From assembly GCA_030066795.1 (NCBI GenBank), contig JASJAW010000043.1:25953-89952 (forward strand): 64,000 nucleotides of DNA, written 5' to 3'. Positions 60,412 through 64,000 of this stretch are shown here, piece by piece. Origin of the DNA: Dinoroseobacter sp. (GTDB taxonomy: Bacteria; Pseudomonadota; Alphaproteobacteria; Rhodobacterales; Rhodobacteraceae). A model generated the notes under the pieces. It was not told where the DNA came from, did no database searches, and saw only the letters and a list, made by a program, of their open reading frames with translations. Numbering within the stretch: position 1 is the first letter of the stretch; each line of letters begins with the position of its first letter. Position numbers and translations under genes: made by a program.

Positions 60412-61689
60412 ATGGAGTTGACGCAGACCCTTCGGCAAACCACGCGGCTCGCTATGACCCAGCATATGCAGCAATCGCTGCAAGTGCTGCAAATGTCGAC
60501 CGCGGAGCTGTGCCTGTTCCTGGAAGAACGTGCGCGGGAAAACCCTTGGCTGCACGTGACTTTGCCGCGCCCTCGGCCGCGCGACCTTAACCCACGCCCG
60601 GATTTCGTCCCAGGTTGGGCCGGGGTAGAGCAGATCGAGGCGCCAAGTGATGGTCTTTACGCGTATTTGACGGATCGCATAGAGCTTCGGTTTGCCGATC
60701 CCAGACGTCGCCAGGTTGCGCTCGCGTTTCTGGAGGTTTTGGAGCCGTCTGGGTGGCTGTCACAGCCGTTGGAGGCGGTTGCACTGGCCTCAGATGCAGC
60801 CATTCCGATCGCTGAAAGTGTTTTGTCTGAGCTTCAGAAGATTGAGCCGGCGGGATTATTTGCCCGATCGTTGGCAGAGTGTCTGAGATTGCAGGCTGTT
60901 GCCGAAGATATGCTAACGTGGGAACTGGATGCGCTTCTGCAGAACTTGCCGCTGTTGGCGGAGGGGCAGGTGCAGGATCTTGCAGAACTCTGTGACTGTG
61001 CGCCGGATGACATCCCTGAACTTGTCGCCACTCTCAGGCGATTTGATCCGAAACCCGGACTGCAGTTCGCCAACGACCTGCCACCCGTTTTTCCACCCGA
61101 TCTGACAGTGATCCGTGGGGAAGACGACTGGGAGGTGATGTTGACGTCCTCTACACTTCCGACGCTGCGCGTTCTTGATGCACCCTCGGCCGACTTGGCA
61201 GAGACGAAAAATGCTGCACGGACAGACGCGCAAGCCTTGGCTGCGGCATTGGAAAAAAGAAACGTGACCCTTCTGCGTGTTGGAGCCGCGCTTGTCCGGC
61301 GGCAGAGGGCATACCTGGAGCATGGACGAGGACACCTGAACCCGTTGACGCTGGAGATGTTGGCAGCCGATTTGGGTTTGCATCCGTCAACGGTCAGCCG
61401 CGTATGCGCGGGGCGCATGATCGCGGCTCCGCGTGGAGCGCTGCCATTGAAGGCACTCTTCAGCCGGCCAGTGAATGTTGCCAATGGGCGGGAGGCGATA
61501 AGTCAGGATGCCTTGGCAGAAATGATCCGCAAGCTTGTGGTCTCCGAGCCACCCGACCATCCGCTCAGTGACGAAGCGATGGTACAGGCGCTGGCAGACA
61601 AAGAGGTGGGCATTGCCCGACGGACAGTGGCGAAGTACCGGGATTGGCTAGGAATACCTGCAGCGCGCCATCGCAAGAAAACGGTTTAA
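60412..61689 (+). CDS. RNA polymerase sigma-54 factor, short RpoN paralogue
   Basis: Sigma-54 of 425 aa, shorter than the usual 480-500 because the acidic region II is reduced. Region I (TRLAMTQHMQQSLQVLQMST, about residues 11-30) binds activator and RNA polymerase. The HTH reads LAADLGLHPSTVSRVCAGR (about 317-335), and the RpoN box ARRTVAKYRDWLG (about 403-415) reads the -24 element. The usual neighbours (lptB, hpf, ptsN) are missing, so this is probably an extra RpoN as known in Rhodobacteraceae, perhaps for a special regulon. No sigma-54 activator lies in the window. Confidence 0.87.
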   Translation: MELTQTLRQTTRLAMTQHMQQSLQVLQMSTAELCLFLEERARENPWLHVTLPRPRPRDLNPRPDFVPGWAGVEQIEAPSDGLYAYLTDRIELRFADPRRRQVALAFLEVLEPSGWLSQPLEAVALASDAAIPIAESVLSELQKIEPAGLFARSLAECLRLQAVAEDMLTWELDALLQNLPLLAEGQVQDLAELCDCAPDDIPELVATLRRFDPKPGLQFANDLPPVFPPDLTVIRGEDDWEVMLTSSTLPTLRVLDAPSADLAETKNAARTDAQALAAALEKRNVTLLRVGAALVRRQRAYLEHGRGHLNPLTLEMLAADLGLHPSTVSRVCAGRMIAAPRGALPLKALFSRPVNVANGREAISQDALAEMIRKLVVSEPPDHPLSDEAMVQALADKEVGIARRTVAKYRDWLGIPAARHRKKTV

Positions 61690-62456
61690 GCTGCGTCCTT
61701 GCGACGGCGGATTTCGGTAAAGACTTCGGCGTCCGAAGCGTCTTCCATACCAAGATGCGCTCGGATGGCCGGATCGTTTGCGCGCAGAAACGGGTTTGTG
61801 GCCAGCTCGTCCGCCAGTGTGGTCGGTACCGTCGGCTTGTCCTCAGCGCGCAAGGCTTTAACTGCGGTTGCTCGCTCACGCAACGCAATGTTGTTTGGAT
61901 CCACGGTCAATGCGAAGTCTGCATTGGCTTCAGTGTATTCATGGCTGCAATACACAACAGTGTCCTCTGGCAATGCGACAAGCTTTTGGAGGCTGGCGTG
62001 CATCATGGGGCCGTCGCCCTCGAACAGACGACCACAACCCATGACAAAAAGCGTGTCGCCAGTGAATACCAGTCTTTCGGACGGCAGGTAGTAATTGATC
62101 ATGTCCGTTGTGTGACCGGGCGTGTGAATCACATGCACCGAGTGACCCGCAAATACGAAGCTGTCGCCATCGCCGTGGCGCAGGTCCAGGCCCGCTATGG
62201 GCTGGGATTCGGGGGCCGGTCCACGCACTGTGCAGCCCGTGGCGGCTTTGACTTCTTCAAGTCCGTCGACATGATCATGGTGGTGATGGGTGACCCAGAT
62301 TTCGGTGAGCGGCCAGCCTGTTTTTTCAAGTGCAGCCATCAGCGCGGCACCATCGCCTGCGTCCACCGAGGCCGTCTCCTTGGCCACTGGATCATGCAGC
62401 AAAACGCCGTAGTTTGCGCCCGGACCGTATGGATACTGATATACTTCCAAAGTCAT
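61686..62456 (-). CDS. gloB: hydroxyacylglutathione hydrolase (glyoxalase II)
   Basis: Dinuclear metallohydrolase of 256 aa that splits S-lactoylglutathione to lactate and glutathione. The metal motif THHHHDHVDG (about residues 56-65), the ligand HTPGHTTDMINY (about 112-123) and GDTLFVMGCGRLFEG (about 132-146) are complete. The start is the ATG at 62456 with GGGAGGGG upstream. GshB in this window makes the cofactor. It converges on the rpoN gene with 4 nt of overlap. Confidence 0.95.
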   Translation of the reverse strand: MTLEVYQYPYGPGANYGVLLHDPVAKETASVDAGDGAALMAALEKTGWPLTEIWVTHHHHDHVDGLEEVKAATGCTVRGPAPESQPIAGLDLRHGDGDSFVFAGHSVHVIHTPGHTTDMINYYLPSERLVFTGDTLFVMGCGRLFEGDGPMMHASLQKLVALPEDTVVYCSHEYTEANADFALTVDPNNIALRERATAVKALRAEDKPTVPTTLADELATNPFLRANDPAIRAHLGMEDASDAEVFTEIRRRKDAA

Positions 62457-62589
62457 GGAACCCCTCCCTTTGTCTTCTTTGTGCAGAGAAGCGCAGTGCC
62501 TGAGAATTGGCAATCCACAATGTCATGCCTGCTCGGCTTTCGGGGCATCGCCGGGCAAAAGACGCCATGCGATGCGAACCCATCCACGC

Positions 62590-63603
62590 TCAGTAGTAAC
62601 TGAGTGCGCGCGCTTTACCCCGAAAGATAAAGTAGCTCAGGACCGTGTACCCAAGGATCGCGGGCAGCACGAAGATCGTGCCAAAAAGGATGATGATCAG
62701 GCTTTCAGGGGCGCTCGCAGCTTCGTAAATCGTCAGCTGTTCCGGCACGACGTATGGGTAGAAAGAATAGGCCAACCCGAAAAACGCGAGGATGAAGAGC
62801 ATTATCGTTGCGACAAAAGGCACCCAGGCAAAACTGTCGTCGGCTGTCGGCAATCGTTTCAGGCCGACAAACAGAAGCCCGATGAGCATGCAGAACATCA
62901 GAGGTAGAGGCGCGAGGAGCACGATCTCGGGCCAGGCGAACCATTTCTCAAAGATGCGCGGGCTCACAAGCGGCGAGGCGACGGAGACTGCTGCGAGGCC
63001 CAGCACCAGACCCCAGATCCCACCCTTAGCCCACTCTACCGCTTTGATCTGCAGCGCGCCTTCCGTTTTCAGGATTAGCCACGTCGCGCCGATGAAGGAA
63101 TAGGCCACGGTCAGGAAAACGGCGGTGAGTAGCGAGAAGGATACCGTCAAAGCCGTCCATTGCAGTCCCATGATATAAAGACCCAACATGAAGCCCTGGC
63201 TGAGCGACGCCATGAGCGAGCCGGTCAGGAAGGCGTTGTTCCAGAAGGTCTTGAATTGCGGCGGCGCTTTCACTCGGAACTCAAACGCGACCCCGCGCAG
63301 GATCAGACCGATGAGCATGATCGCGACCGGCAGGTAAAGTGCGGTCAGGATTGCGCCATGCGCTGATGGAAAAGCCACAAGCAGGATGCCGATGGCCAGC
63401 ACGAGCCAGGTTTCATTCGCGTCCCAGAACGGACCGATTGAGGCGACCATCATGTCTTTCTCGTCTTCCTCTGCAAAGGGGAAGAGTACGCCGACACCAA
63501 GATCGAAGCCGTCGAGCACTACGTAAATCAGGATCGACAGGCCCATGAGCGCTGCGAAGGTCAGCGGCAGCCACTGGGCAGGATCTGCGAAAATCTCAGA
63601 CAT
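62590..63603 (-). CDS. cydB: cytochrome bd-type (cyanide-insensitive) quinol oxidase, subunit II
   Basis: The 337-aa membrane protein has eight to nine helices and the subunit II motifs GFDLGVGVLFPF (about residues 32-43), GPFWDANETWLV (about 57-68) and RGVAFEFR (about 102-109). The short Q-loop type oxidases of this group are called CioB or CydB. It lies 4 bp after cydA. The start at 63603 is the ATG after the cydA stop. Confidence 0.93.
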   Translation of the reverse strand: MSEIFADPAQWLPLTFAALMGLSILIYVVLDGFDLGVGVLFPFAEEDEKDMMVASIGPFWDANETWLVLAIGILLVAFPSAHGAILTALYLPVAIMLIGLILRGVAFEFRVKAPPQFKTFWNNAFLTGSLMASLSQGFMLGLYIMGLQWTALTVSFSLLTAVFLTVAYSFIGATWLILKTEGALQIKAVEWAKGGIWGLVLGLAAVSVASPLVSPRIFEKWFAWPEIVLLAPLPLMFCMLIGLLFVGLKRLPTADDSFAWVPFVATIMLFILAFFGLAYSFYPYVVPEQLTIYEAASAPESLIIILFGTIFVLPAILGYTVLSYFIFRGKARALSYY

Positions 63604-63607
63604 CGAC

Positions 63608-64000
63608 TTATTCCGCTGGTGTGGCCGCTGGCGCGAAACCCGTGCCGGGACGGCGCGGCTCGAGCACCGCTTCCCCACGCGCCGCTTTGATCGCCAGATA
63701 GGTTATGACGCCCATGTAGCAGAAGATCAGCGCGGCATAGACAACGAGATAGGCAATCAGCGTGGTCAAGACCATCGGTGCCGGGACCTCAGCCACTGCG
63801 TCAGCGGTTTTCAGAACCCCGTCTACCAACCAAGGCTGACGTCCGATTTCGGTCGTGTACCAGCCTGCGAGTGTTGCGATCCAACCGGAAAAGGCCATGC
63901 CAACGAAACCGTAGAGGAGTGGTTTCGGGAGCCCTTCAACCCCGCGGCCCTTTCGCATGGACCAGACCGCCGCCCAGCTCAGCACAAGCATTGCCATTCC
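63608..64000 (-). CDS. cydA: cytochrome bd-type quinol oxidase, subunit I, partial (5' part beyond window)
   Basis: About the last 130 codons are in the window. The segment GWYTTEIGRQPWLVDG holds the conserved C-terminal GRQPW motif of subunit I, and YAALIFCYMGVITYLAI is the last transmembrane helix. The haem b and d ligands lie upstream, outside the window. Subunits I and II form the high-affinity terminal oxidase of the inner membrane; the gene order cydA-cydB is standard. Confidence 0.9.
   Translation of the reverse strand, partial: GMAMLVLSWAAVWSMRKGRGVEGLPKPLLYGFVGMAFSGWIATLAGWYTTEIGRQPWLVDGVLKTADAVAEVPAPMVLTTLIAYLVVYAALIFCYMGVITYLAIKAARGEAVLEPRRPGTGFAPAATPAE

Noticed and set aside
1..64000. 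CRISPR array, rRNA operon or replication origin
   Set aside because: No regularly spaced repeats, no rRNA-like sequence, and only a single DnaA box without an AT-rich region.

Overview
The window looks like a chromosomal segment of a marine roseobacter-type alphaproteobacterium (Rhodobacteraceae). The basis is GC-rich coding, an sdhCDAB operon, ethylmalonyl-CoA pathway genes (ecm, ccr), a LuxR/LuxI pair preceded by a small ORF, a urea (urt) transporter, an NfuA-TsaB-RimI block, a MurJ-GlnD block and a cyanide-insensitive-type cydAB. I cannot name genus or species from the sequence alone. Almost all of it is ordinary core genome with compact, often overlapping genes.

Layout. 0-4.4 kb: cytochrome c genes divergent from sdhCDAB, with a twin palindromic operator between them. 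4.4-8.8 kb: small accessory genes (zinc-ribbon protein, aldo/keto reductase, deoD, secreted unknowns, Tat-exported metallo-hydrolase) and a 368-bp stretch of decayed sequence. 8.9-13.9 kb: ecm, a glycerolipid acyltransferase and ccr. 14.2-15.8 kb: quorum-sensing locus (small ORF overlapping luxR, then luxI). 15.9-18.1 kb: RecD-like helicase and an SDR. 18.2-24.7 kb: TauE/SafE exporter with its TIGR02186-type partner, then a BMP-type (purine nucleoside-like) ABC transporter. 24.9-28.5 kb: rimI, tsaB, nfuA, uspA, a 48-codon small ORF and trpS. 28.6-34.8 kb: a rhomboid that has lost its catalytic residues, murJ, glnD and an LpoA-like lipoprotein. 34.9-38.7 kb: rsmI, yraN, gshB and a ComM/YifB ATPase. 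38.8-40.9 kb: divergent hemE/hemC. 41-49.5 kb: a dehydratase, a hydrolase, a HAD enzyme and the urtABCDE operon.

The accessory part is 49.9-57.6 kb. A complete CAU tRNA stands at 49925-50001. About 7.5 kb away, at 57492-57560, is a decayed copy of the same tRNA. It aligns without gaps over the first 44 positions (29/44 identical), keeps CAT in the anticodon position, has lost 8 nt of the T arm, and has an identical 3' end of 18 nt. The tRNA pair brackets a cell-surface gene set: a GtrA-like flippase subunit, a HAD-UbiA fusion resembling decaprenyl-phosphate phosphoribose synthases, an NAD-dependent epimerase, a translationally coupled pair of exported proteins (582 aa of unknown function, and a SUMF1/FGE-fold protein), and a convergent exported protein of 294 aa. 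No integrase is visible. This is the best candidate in the window for an undescribed system: an envelope glycan or lipid modification island at a tRNA locus.

The right end (57.6-64 kb) returns to housekeeping-like genes: a small lipoprotein, a membrane-anchored coiled-coil protein, an MscS-type channel, a short rpoN lacking its usual neighbours, gloB, and cydB with the 3' part of cydA running off the window.
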